Source of the DNA: a bacterium | GTDB lineage: Bacteria; Patescibacteriota; Minisyncoccia; Phycocordibacterales; Phycocordibacteraceae | DNA: 37,996 bases | Direction of reading: 5' to 3' | Assembly: GCA_021836725.1 (NCBI GenBank) | Contig: JAKBHL010000008.1 | Coordinates: forward strand, 1 to 37,996 | Part shown: in pieces, positions 20,623 to 28,109 of the stretch | Numbering within the stretch: position 1 is the first letter of the stretch | Layout: every line of letters begins with the position of its first letter | Position numbers and translations under genes: made by a program | The notes under the pieces: generated by a model | Seen by the model: the letters and a program-made list of their open reading frames with translations, nothing else | Told to the model about the DNA's origin: nothing | The model's database searches: none

Positions 20623-21303
20623 TCAGCGCCGCGCGCGCCAGGCGTCGATGTTCGCGTGGTGACCGGTCTGAAGGACGTTCGGAACGCGGTAGTTCTTCTT
20701 TTTATATAAGATGGTTTCGGGGCGGGTGTAGACCGCGCGGGAGGCGATGCGGCGCTCTTCTACCGAGGCGTCTTTGCCGAGGGCGCCCGGCAGCCGGCGC
20801 GTGACTGCATCGACAAGAGCGAGCGCCGGCACTTCAGCGCCGGTGTAGACTGCTTCCCCGATCGCGAACTCTTTCAGCGGCGCGAGCGTTTTGAGGATTT
20901 TTTTCGCCCGTTCATCTATGCCCTCATACCGTCCGCATACCAAGATAACATCTTGGTATTTCGCGAGGGCGTCGGCGTCTTTATTGGTGAATTGTTTGCC
21001 CGACGGCGAGAACCAGACGATCACGGGCTTGCGAGGCGTCTTACCGTTCCCTCGTCGCGGACTCCTCGGGATCCGCAATGCCCGTTGAACAGCATGGACA
21101 ACGGGCATTGCGGACATTACCATCCCGGGGCCCCCGCCATAGGGACGCTCGTCGACCTTTCCCCACTTATTGTCGACGAAGTCGCGCGGGTTTTGATACG
21201 CTACTGAAATCTTCTTCTCTTTGCGCGCGCGGCCGATGATGGACGCCGAAAGGTACGCGTCGCATGCGTCAGAAAAAAGGGTGATGAGATGAAATCGTAA
21301 CAT
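20623..21303 (-). CDS. trmD: tRNA (guanine-N1)-methyltransferase
   Basis: MLRFHLITLFSD, DERPYGGGPGMVMSAMPVVHAV, VILVCGRYEGIDERA; the longer ORF start at 21402 would translate part of the palindromic element. Confidence 0.96.
   Translation of the reverse strand: MLRFHLITLFSDACDAYLSASIIGRARKEKKISVAYQNPRDFVDNKWGKVDERPYGGGPGMVMSAMPVVHAVQRALRIPRSPRRGNGKTPRKPVIVWFSPSGKQFTNKDADALAKYQDVILVCGRYEGIDERAKKILKTLAPLKEFAIGEAVYTGAEVPALALVDAVTRRLPGALGKDASVEERRIASRAVYTRPETILYKKKNYRVPNVLQTGHHANIDAWRARR
21072..21114 (-). repeat. Perfect 16-bp inverted repeat inside trmD
   Basis: tccgcaatgcccgttg / aacagcatgga / caacgggcattgcgga. Confidence 0.85.
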
Positions 21304-21315
21304 TGATGTGAGTGA

Positions 21316-21420
21316 CGGAAGGCGGGGTAATTTTTGAGGCTCTCGGAGCGCGTCGGCGCGAGAGCGAGCCGATTTTTCAGCAGAAAAATACGGCGTACTC
21401 AAAAATTACCCCGCCTTCCG
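21316..21420 (+). repeat. Palindromic element copy B, between the KH-protein stop and trmD start (105 nt)
   Basis: Perfect 23-bp arms cggaaggcggggtaatttttgag / ctcaaaaattaccccgccttccg; core CGGAGCGCGTCGGCGCGAGAGCGAGCCGATTTTTCAGCAGAAAAATACGGCGTA. Confidence 0.95.
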
Positions 21421-21421
21421 C

Positions 21422-21745
21422 CTATGCGCCCAGTTCGTCAATGACTTCGTCAACGGTCTTTGCCGCAGGTTCGTTTGCGCCCTCCGGCGCGTGCTTGCCG
21501 CCGACCGGCTCATTTATCTTAAGGTTTACGCGCGCATTCCCTTTCATCCCGATAACGCGCAGCAGGATGCGCAGCGCCTCGGCGGTCTTGCCGCTCTTGC
21601 CGATAATCTTGCCCATATCCTCCGGATGCACCGTGAGCGTGAGCAGGACGCCCATCTGGTCGATGGTACGGGTGGTCTCAACCGATTCGGGGTGAGCGGC
21701 GAGCGCCTTTACTGCGTATTCGAGAAATGCCTGATCTGGTTCCAT
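21422..21745 (-). CDS. khpA: KH-domain RNA-binding protein (KhpA/YlqC-like)
   Basis: VHPEDMGKIIGKSGKTAEALRILLRVIG; gene order KH protein - trmD near rpsP. Confidence 0.9.
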   Translation of the reverse strand: MEPDQAFLEYAVKALAAHPESVETTRTIDQMGVLLTLTVHPEDMGKIIGKSGKTAEALRILLRVIGMKGNARVNLKINEPVGGKHAPEGANEPAAKTVDEVIDELGA

Positions 21746-21780
21746 GGGGGTATGGTAGCATCGCGCGCTCGGCGCGCGCA

Positions 21781-22221
21781 TTACGCCGCGGGCGTCTCTT
21801 CCGGAGCCTCTTCGGCTGCCGGGACTTCCGCGGGCGATTCCTCCGCAGCCGCGGCGGTTTCTGCGGCAATCTCGGCTTCGGTCGGTGCGGATACCGCTTC
21901 TGCCGCGGATGCGCTCGCGGGCGCAGCGGGAGCATCCTCTTTCTTTTGCGAAGTCTTCTTCGGGAGCACGTTTATCTTCTTCCCTTCGATGATGCCCTTG
22001 CTCACAAGAAGGTTATGGATGGAACCGGTCGGCTGAGCGCCCTTGGCGATCCATGCTTTCACGCGCGCCTCGTCGAGAGTAAGCGCTTTGCTCTTCGGGT
22101 TGTAGGTGCCGAGCAATTCGGTGATGCCGCCGGCTTTGGCGGCGCGCGCCTTCTCTAAAAGCACAATGCGAAATGCCGGGGCATTGCTCCGGCCGATGCG
22201 CTGGAATCGGATCATCAACAT
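21781..22221 (-). CDS. rpsP: 30S ribosomal protein bS16 with Ala/Glu/Pro-rich C-terminal extension
   Basis: MLMIRFQRIGRSNAPAFRIVLLEKARAAKAGGITELLGTYNP. Confidence 0.96.
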   Translation of the reverse strand: MLMIRFQRIGRSNAPAFRIVLLEKARAAKAGGITELLGTYNPKSKALTLDEARVKAWIAKGAQPTGSIHNLLVSKGIIEGKKINVLPKKTSQKKEDAPAAPASASAAEAVSAPTEAEIAAETAAAAEESPAEVPAAEEAPEETPAA

Positions 22222-22268
22222 GAAGGCGACTATAGCAGAAGCCGAGTTATATTGCTAGAGTAGCTCAA

Positions 22269-24227
22269 ATGGCAGGCGCACACCTCTACGAAGGTCCGAT
22301 AACGATGACCCGGAAAGGCTTCGGTTTCTTCTCCGTCGGCGAAGAAGGCGAGGATCTCCTCATACCGCCGCAGTGGACGGGCCACGCGCTCGCGGGCGAT
22401 ATCGTGAAGATAGAGCCTGCGGGCATGTACCGCGATCCCTCGGGCCGGATGCCCGCGCGGGCGGCCGGGAAAGTGGTTGAAATAATTTCAAGGGCGCGAG
22501 AGACCTTTGTTGGCGCTCTGGTCGAAGAAAACGGGGAAACGCTTCTTGCGAGCGACTACAAAAAAATGTATGTGCCGGTGGCGGTGCGCGACGCGAAAGG
22601 CGCGCAACTCGGGTACAAAGTGCTGGTGCGCATGAAGGGGTGGGAGGCGGACGCACCGTATCCCTGGGGCGTCGTCGAAGAGATCATCGGGAAAGCGGGC
22701 GTGCACGAGACCGAGATGCGGGCGCTCGCCCTGGGTCAGGGATTCTCAAGCGACTTCCCTCCTGGCGTCGAGAAAGACGCCGCATATCTTACAGAACACG
22801 GGAGAGCGATGCTCGCGGAGGAGGCGGCGCGCGAAGGCACTACCGGCGCGCGCCGCGATTTCCGCAACGCGCCGACGTGCACCATCGACCCCGCCGATGC
22901 AAAGGATTTTGACGATGCGCTCTCGGTGCGCAAGCTCGATGACGGGACCGTCGAGGTCGGCGTGCATATCGCCGATGTTTCTTTTTTTGTACGGCCCGGA
23001 AGCGCGCTCGATACCGAAGCGCGGGGACGCGCGACGAGCGTGTACCTCGTTGATCGGACCATCCCGATGCTCCCCGAGATCCTCTCCAATGATCTCTGCT
23101 CGCTCAATCCCGACCAGGATCGTCTCGCGGTTTCCGCCGTATTCACGCTCGACGCCGAGGCGAACATCATTGCTGAATGGTTCGGCGAAACGGTCATTCA
23201 CTCGGACAAGAGGTTTACCTATGAGGGCGCACAGGAAGTGCTCGACGCGGGTAGCGGCACGATGCATGATGAGCTTTCCCTCCTCTTTGATCTTTCGAAA
23301 AAGATCCGTGCGCGGCGCCAGGCAAAAGGCGCTATTGAGTTTGATACTCCGGAGGTAAAAGTGAAGCTCGACGAACACGGCGCGCCGATCGCGATAACGC
23401 TCAAGGAGCGCAAGGCGACGAATCTCCTCATCGAGGACTTCATGCTGCTCGCGAACGAGGCGGTCGCGAAACACCTCGCCAAGCTTACGAAAAACGGCGG
23501 GCCGCATTTCTCTTCGCTGTATCGTATCCATGCTACGCCGGACGCCGACCGCATCGAGAATCTCGCGAATCTCCTGCGCGTCATGGGCTATCACCTGAAG
23601 ATGACGGGCGGCAACGTGACGGGCACGGAGTTGAACAAGCTCCTTGAGGCGGTAAAGGGGAAGCCCGAAGAGTACCTCGTAAAAACGGCGACGTTGCGCT
23701 CGATGAGCAAGGCCGTGTACGCGACGCGCAACATCGGCCATTTCGGGCTCGCGTTCGAGTACTACACGCATTTCACCTCCCCTATCCGCCGCTACCCCGA
23801 CCTCGTCATCCACCGGCTCATAAAAGCGCATGCGGGCGGCGCGCCCATAACCGCCGTAGAAATGCGGGAATTCGATTCGCTCGCGCTCCATGCTTCCGAG
23901 CGCGAAGTCGCGGCCTCCGATGCCGAGCGCGACTCGATCAAAATGAAGCAGGTGGAGTTCCTCGCGCTTCGTATCGGCGAGGAGTTCGACGCCGTCATTT
24001 CAGGAGTCACCGAACGCGGCCTCTACGTCGAAGAGCAGACGACGCACGCCGACGGCATGATCCGCATTCACGACGTCGGCGACGATTATTTCGAATATGA
24101 CGAAAAGCATTACCGGCTCCTCGGCCGCAGAACTCGCAAGAGCTATCGCCTCGGCGACCCGATTCGAGTCCGCCTTTCCGCCGCCCGCGTCGCCGAAAAA
24201 GAGCTCGATTTCGTACCTGTCGTCTAG
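22269..24227 (+). CDS. rnr: Ribonuclease R/RNase II family exoribonuclease
   Basis: TIDPADAKDFDDALSV, HIADVSFFVRPGSALDTEARGRATSVYLVDRTIPMLPE, HFTSPIRRYPDLVIHR. Confidence 0.96.
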   Translation: MAGAHLYEGPITMTRKGFGFFSVGEEGEDLLIPPQWTGHALAGDIVKIEPAGMYRDPSGRMPARAAGKVVEIISRARETFVGALVEENGETLLASDYKKMYVPVAVRDAKGAQLGYKVLVRMKGWEADAPYPWGVVEEIIGKAGVHETEMRALALGQGFSSDFPPGVEKDAAYLTEHGRAMLAEEAAREGTTGARRDFRNAPTCTIDPADAKDFDDALSVRKLDDGTVEVGVHIADVSFFVRPGSALDTEARGRATSVYLVDRTIPMLPEILSNDLCSLNPDQDRLAVSAVFTLDAEANIIAEWFGETVIHSDKRFTYEGAQEVLDAGSGTMHDELSLLFDLSKKIRARRQAKGAIEFDTPEVKVKLDEHGAPIAITLKERKATNLLIEDFMLLANEAVAKHLAKLTKNGGPHFSSLYRIHATPDADRIENLANLLRVMGYHLKMTGGNVTGTELNKLLEAVKGKPEEYLVKTATLRSMSKAVYATRNIGHFGLAFEYYTHFTSPIRRYPDLVIHRLIKAHAGGAPITAVEMREFDSLALHASEREVAASDAERDSIKMKQVEFLALRIGEEFDAVISGVTERGLYVEEQTTHADGMIRIHDVGDDYFEYDEKHYRLLGRRTRKSYRLGDPIRVRLSAARVAEKELDFVPVV

Positions 24228-24238
24228 GTATGAAGGGG

Positions 24239-24270
24239 CCCGATTTTAAATGTTAAACATTTAAAACATC
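24239..24270. terminator. AT-rich palindrome between convergent rnr and smc, possible bidirectional terminator
   Basis: ttttaaatgtt / a / aacatttaaaa flanked by ccgat/atcgg. Confidence 0.55.
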
Positions 24271-24278
24271 GGCTTTGT

Positions 24279-26486
24279 TCATTTCGCCACGGCGACCGCT
24301 TCGTCAAATTTGACTGAGAGCAGCTTCGATACGCCGTCGCCGCCCATGGTGACGCCATAGAGGATACCTGCGCGGCTCATGGTCTCGCGGTTATGCGTAA
24401 TGACGATGAGCTGCGATTTCTGCGCGAGGTTCTCGATCATGTCGCCGTAGCGCCGGCTATTCGCTTCATCGAGGGCCGCATCGGTCTCATCCAGTATCAA
24501 AAATGGCGGCGGGTTCACCTGGCTCATGGCGAAAATGAGGGCGATGCTCGTGAGCGCGCGCTCTCCGCCTGAAAGCTGCATGAGGGAGCGTACTTTTTTC
24601 TTCGGCAGGTTGACGACGATCTCTATGCCGGGCCTCTCCTTTTCTTTGGGCATTCCCTCGTCGAGGGATTCTTCAAGATCCTCGCCTTCGGGCTCGACCT
24701 CCGGCTCTTCAAGAGCGAGCCGCGCGCCGCCGCCGCCGAACATGAGCGCGAAATATTCGCCAAGCGAAGCGTTGACCTGAGCGAGTCCGGCGGTGAAATG
24801 TTTCGCGAGCTCCGTTTCAAGATCGACGATGAGCGCGCGCAGGCCCGCGGCTGACGCGGCGAGATCGTCGAGCTCGCGCGCGAGGAATGCCTCGCGCTCC
24901 GATACTTCCTTATGCTCCTGTCGGATGTCCTCGCCGGTTCCTCCCGCTTCCTCAAGACGGATTTTTATGCGTTCGAGAGAGCGTTTGCGTTCTTCTTGCA
25001 CGCGCCGCTCTTCGGCGGGAAGCGCGGGCAGAGGCTCGTAGGAAAGCACGGCGGCGCCGGCAAGCGCGAGTGCTTCCGCCTTGTCGCGCTCGAGCTCTTC
25101 GGTGAGGAAACCGAGTGCGCGTTCGCGCGCGTCGCTTTTTGCGACCATGCTTTCCTCATGCGCTTTTGCTTGCGCGAGATCGAGTATGCGGCGATGCAGC
25201 TCCTTGCCGGTCTCGTCGTGCGCGGTCAGATCTTCGCGCGCGCGCGCGAGCGCCGATTTCGCCCGTTCGAGCTCCTCGGCGAGCGCGGAATCTTTACCGA
25301 GGAGCTCCGTACGTTCGTTCTCGAGCGCGTATGCGGCGTGCTCTTCTTCCGCGAGCAGGTCGTCGGCCGGCGCGATGAAACGGTCGACGAACGCGCGTAC
25401 CGCTCCGTGAAGCGCGTGTAATGCGGCACGAGCGGCTTCGAGGGTGTCTGCACGCACCGCCTGTTTTTCAGTCTCTTCCGCAAGAGCGCTGAGGGCTTCG
25501 CGCGGCACTTTTGCGTAGGGATCATTCACGACCTTGACGCTGCGCTGCTTGGCGGCGGCAAGCGATCCTTCGACGCGTCCGATCTCGCGCGAGAGGACGC
25601 TGCGCGTGCCCAGAAGACGTTCGACGTCCGTCTCCGCCTTACGTACCGTTTCGAGACGTTTCGCGCCTTCGGCGTCGCCTGTCGCCCGCTCCTCGATACG
25701 GGAAAGTTCTGCGGTCGCATCTGCAAGCCGTGCAGCCGCGTCTTTCTTTTCTTCGGCGATGGCGCGCTTCTCTTGCTCGAGAAAAGCGTCCTCGATCGCA
25801 AAATACGTCTGGCAAGCGCTCGTAAGGGTATCCCGGAGCGCCTGCGCGCGCTCGAGTTTCTTTACCTGGCTTTCGAGGAAGCGCAGATGTGGCGCAAGTT
25901 CCCGCCGGAGCGAATTCACCTGGGCGATATTGTCCTCGGTTTTCAGGAGTTTCTTCTCCGCTTCCTGCTTTTTGAATTCGTACACCCTGAGGCCGAGCGC
26001 GTCCTCGAGCATCGCGCGCCGGTCGCGCGGCGAGGCGAGCAATATCCGATCCGCCTCGCCTTGGGAAATGATATGGTGGCTCGTCTCGCCGATGTTTGCG
26101 CCGGCCAAAAGTTCCTCGATATCGCGCAAGCGCACGCGCGAACCGTTGATGGAGTATTCGCTCGTGCCGTCGCGGAAAGCCGCGCGCTCTATGATCACTT
26201 CATCGAAATCGATCTTGAAGATGCGGCGGGAGTTGTCAAACACGATGGCGACCGACGCGCGCATCAGGCGGGGCATTGAGTGAGAACCGCCCCAAATGAG
26301 ATCTTCGGCGCGCTTGCCGCGCATGCTTTTCATCGACTGTTCGCCGAGCGCGAAGCGAAACGCCTCGGCGACATTGCTCTTGCCGGAACCATTCGGTCCC
26401 ACGATCGCCGTGGTCACACTCGAAAAATTCAAGACGGTTTTCTTGGCAAAGGATTTGAAACCGACGATTTCGAGCCGTTTGAGCAT
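24279..26486 (-). CDS. smc: SMC-family ATPase, short form with no recognisable hinge
   Basis: MLKRLEIVGFKSFAKKTVLNFSSVTTAIVGPNGSGKSNVAEAFRFALGEQ; LSGGERALTSIALIFAMSQVNPPPFLILDETDAALDEANSRRY; only 735 aa. Confidence 0.9.
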   Translation of the reverse strand: MLKRLEIVGFKSFAKKTVLNFSSVTTAIVGPNGSGKSNVAEAFRFALGEQSMKSMRGKRAEDLIWGGSHSMPRLMRASVAIVFDNSRRIFKIDFDEVIIERAAFRDGTSEYSINGSRVRLRDIEELLAGANIGETSHHIISQGEADRILLASPRDRRAMLEDALGLRVYEFKKQEAEKKLLKTEDNIAQVNSLRRELAPHLRFLESQVKKLERAQALRDTLTSACQTYFAIEDAFLEQEKRAIAEEKKDAAARLADATAELSRIEERATGDAEGAKRLETVRKAETDVERLLGTRSVLSREIGRVEGSLAAAKQRSVKVVNDPYAKVPREALSALAEETEKQAVRADTLEAARAALHALHGAVRAFVDRFIAPADDLLAEEEHAAYALENERTELLGKDSALAEELERAKSALARAREDLTAHDETGKELHRRILDLAQAKAHEESMVAKSDARERALGFLTEELERDKAEALALAGAAVLSYEPLPALPAEERRVQEERKRSLERIKIRLEEAGGTGEDIRQEHKEVSEREAFLARELDDLAASAAGLRALIVDLETELAKHFTAGLAQVNASLGEYFALMFGGGGARLALEEPEVEPEGEDLEESLDEGMPKEKERPGIEIVVNLPKKKVRSLMQLSGGERALTSIALIFAMSQVNPPPFLILDETDAALDEANSRRYGDMIENLAQKSQLIVITHNRETMSRAGILYGVTMGGDGVSKLLSVKFDEAVAVAK

Positions 26487-26514
26487 CGCTCAAAGTATAA
26501 CGCATAAAAAGAGA

Positions 26515-26537
26515 CAGCCCCCACAAAGTGAGGGCTG
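26515..26537 (-). terminator. Intrinsic terminator of the first small-ORF cassette
   Basis: cagccc(c)cac / aaa / gtg(a)gggctg; T-rich tract on the minus strand (tctcttttt). Confidence 0.75.
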
Positions 26538-26552
26538 AGTTCCGATCCGTCA

Positions 26553-26768
26553 TCACCAGAGCGGCGGCAGCGAATCGGAAAAGATTCGCCACGTGAGGGC
26601 CGAGAAACCGACAGCGACCGTCACGACGGCGAACGGGAAAGAAACGGGCATCGTTATCACGATGACCAGGCAAGCAAACGCCGTAGCGAATGCGATTGCG
26701 TCCAGTACGCGGACAACCGCGGAAGGCAAAATCTTCCGTATGCGACGAACGATCTTCTTCACGCTCAT
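26553..26768 (-). CDS. Small two-TM protein, 71 aa, cassette 1
   Basis: MSVKKIVRRIRKILPSAVVRVLDAIAFATAFACLVIVITMPVSFPFAVVTVAVGFSALTWRIFSDSLPPLW with aggagg RBS. Confidence 0.75.
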   Translation of the reverse strand: MSVKKIVRRIRKILPSAVVRVLDAIAFATAFACLVIVITMPVSFPFAVVTVAVGFSALTWRIFSDSLPPLW

Positions 26769-26827
26769 GACTTACTCTCCTCCTGTAAAATCGAAAACGG
26801 TATGAATCGTTAGGGCTTCTGCGCGAA

Positions 26828-26856
26828 GTACTACGCCTACCAGCCCATCTTGTCAA
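26828..26856 (-). promoter_or_regulatory. Promoter for cassette 1 supplied by the duplicated rnc end
   Basis: Minus strand TTGACA (26851-26856), 17-nt spacer, TAGTAC (26828-26833). Confidence 0.5.
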
Positions 26857-26932
26857 GCCCCGCTTCTGCGGGCTTTCTGCTCCGCTTCCTGCTTGCTCTA
26901 CCCCTCCCCGCGGGCTATTTCCTTTTCGCCGA
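26836..26932 (-). pseudogene. Partial duplicate of the rnc 3' end
   Basis: About 97-nt near-identical copy of 27419-27514, with a 1-nt insertion and CAG to TAG. Confidence 0.9.
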
Positions 26933-27071
26933 GCGCGAAGCGAAACGCCTCGGCGACATTGCTCTTGCCGGAACCGTTCGGTCCCACGATCGCCGTGGTC
27001 ACACTCGAAAAATTCAAGACGGTTTTCTTGGCAAAGGATTTGAAACCGACGATTTCGAGCCGTTTGAGCAT
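26898..27071 (-). pseudogene. Chimeric 57-codon ORF: smc codons 1-49 fused in frame to an rnc C-terminal fragment
   Basis: MLKRLEIVGFKSFAKKTVLNFSSVTTAIVGPNGSGKSNVAEAFRFALGE|KEIARGEG*; 26925-27071 matches 26340-26486 except one base; junction at shared ttcgccga. Confidence 0.9.
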
Positions 27072-27095
27072 TTCTGTTTATTGTACCAAACGAAA

Positions 27096-27117
27096 ACGCC
27101 CTCCCGAAGGAAGGCGT
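27096..27117 (-). terminator. Intrinsic terminator of the second small-ORF cassette
   Basis: acgcc(c)tcc / cga(a)... / gga(a)ggcgt hairpin; TTTTCG on the minus strand. Confidence 0.7.
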
Positions 27118-27160
27118 TGCCAATTAGTAGCGTGGCCAATTACCAAATGAGCGGATGGGA

Positions 27161-27352
27161 TTACCACCACCCAATTGATGAACACCTGAACTCGTAGATC
27201 AAGGCCGCAATGCCCACAACAGAAGCAATGACGATGGTCACCATTGCAACCGGAATGACGCCAGCGCCAATAGCTAGTATCACACCCATCAAACAAAGGG
27301 CCACAATCACAGGCGCATACGCGTTTAACACAAAAACAATTAACTTGCGCAT
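27161..27352 (-). CDS. Small two-TM protein, 63 aa, cassette 2
   Basis: MRKLIVFVLNAYAPVIVALCLMGVILAIGAGVIPVAMVTIVIASVVGIAALIYEFRCSSIGWW; aggaga RBS upstream. Confidence 0.75.
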   Translation of the reverse strand: MRKLIVFVLNAYAPVIVALCLMGVILAIGAGVIPVAMVTIVIASVVGIAALIYEFRCSSIGWW

Positions 27353-27410
27353 ATCTGTTCTCCTAGAAAGAGTCAGAATCGGTTCAAAACCTCTGAACCA
27401 CCCGCTTGAA

Positions 27411-27439
27411 ATCATATACCTACCAGCCCATCTTGTCAA
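27411..27439 (-). promoter_or_regulatory. Promoter for cassette 2 embedded in the rnc 3' end
   Basis: Minus strand TTGACA within the last rnc codons (GLDKMGW), 17-nt spacer, TATGAT just past the stop. Confidence 0.8.
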
Positions 27440-28109
27440 GCCCCGCTTCTGCGGCTTTCTGCTCCGCTTCCTGCTTGCTCTGCCCCTCCCCGCGGGCTAT
27501 TTCCTTTTCGCCGATAAAGACGCCGACGGTGAAGAGTTTCGCGTGATCGGGGCCGGTTTCGGAGAGCGTTTGGTACCAGGGCGTCTCGTTCCGTTTCTCT
27601 TGTGCGGCCTCCTGGAAGCGGCTTTTCGCATCCTGATAAGAACGTTTCGCGATGACATCATCGATTTTTCCGTACAGTTGTTTCGCGATGAACGATTCCG
27701 CAACGACATATCCCTGATCCAGATACAGCGCTCCGATAATCGCCTCGAAGGCGTCCGCCAGGATGACGTCGCGCGCGCGTCCGGTGTCTTTCGCTTCGCC
27801 CTTCGAGAGCAGCAGGAAGCCGCTCAGCCCGAGCGCTTGCGCGCTTTCGGAAAGCGAGACGGTGTTGACGAGCGCGGCGCGGTAGCTTGTGAGTTCGCCC
27901 TCGCTTTTGGCCGGGAATTTCCTGAAAAGGAAGTCGGTCACGGCAAGCTCGAGAACCGCGTCGCCGAGGAATTCGATCCTCTCGTTGTGGTTGCCCGCAT
28001 ATCCGCGATGCTCATTCAGGTACGAACGGTGCGTCACGGCTTCGATAAGAAGGCCGGGATCATTGAACGTGACGCCGAGTGCGGAGGCGAGCGAATCGAA
28101 ATCAGGCAT
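27420..28109 (-). CDS. rnc: Ribonuclease III
   Basis: NERIEFLGDAVLELAVTDFLF signature and C-terminal dsRBD (GEGQSKQEAEQKAAEAGLDKM). Confidence 0.97.
   Translation of the reverse strand: MPDFDSLASALGVTFNDPGLLIEAVTHRSYLNEHRGYAGNHNERIEFLGDAVLELAVTDFLFRKFPAKSEGELTSYRAALVNTVSLSESAQALGLSGFLLLSKGEAKDTGRARDVILADAFEAIIGALYLDQGYVVAESFIAKQLYGKIDDVIAKRSYQDAKSRFQEAAQEKRNETPWYQTLSETGPDHAKLFTVGVFIGEKEIARGEGQSKQEAEQKAAEAGLDKMGW

Noticed and set aside
22255-22290. Sequence tagctcaaatggcaggcgc resembles a tRNA D-arm
   Set aside because: No acceptor, anticodon or T-arm follows; it is the rnr start region (ATGGCAGGCGCACAC).
26236-27123. 295-aa minus-strand ORF with internal repeats
   Set aside because: Out-of-frame reading through the duplicated smc start; its repeat (AQTARNRRFQILCQENRLEFFECDHGDRGTE) simply reflects the nucleotide duplication.
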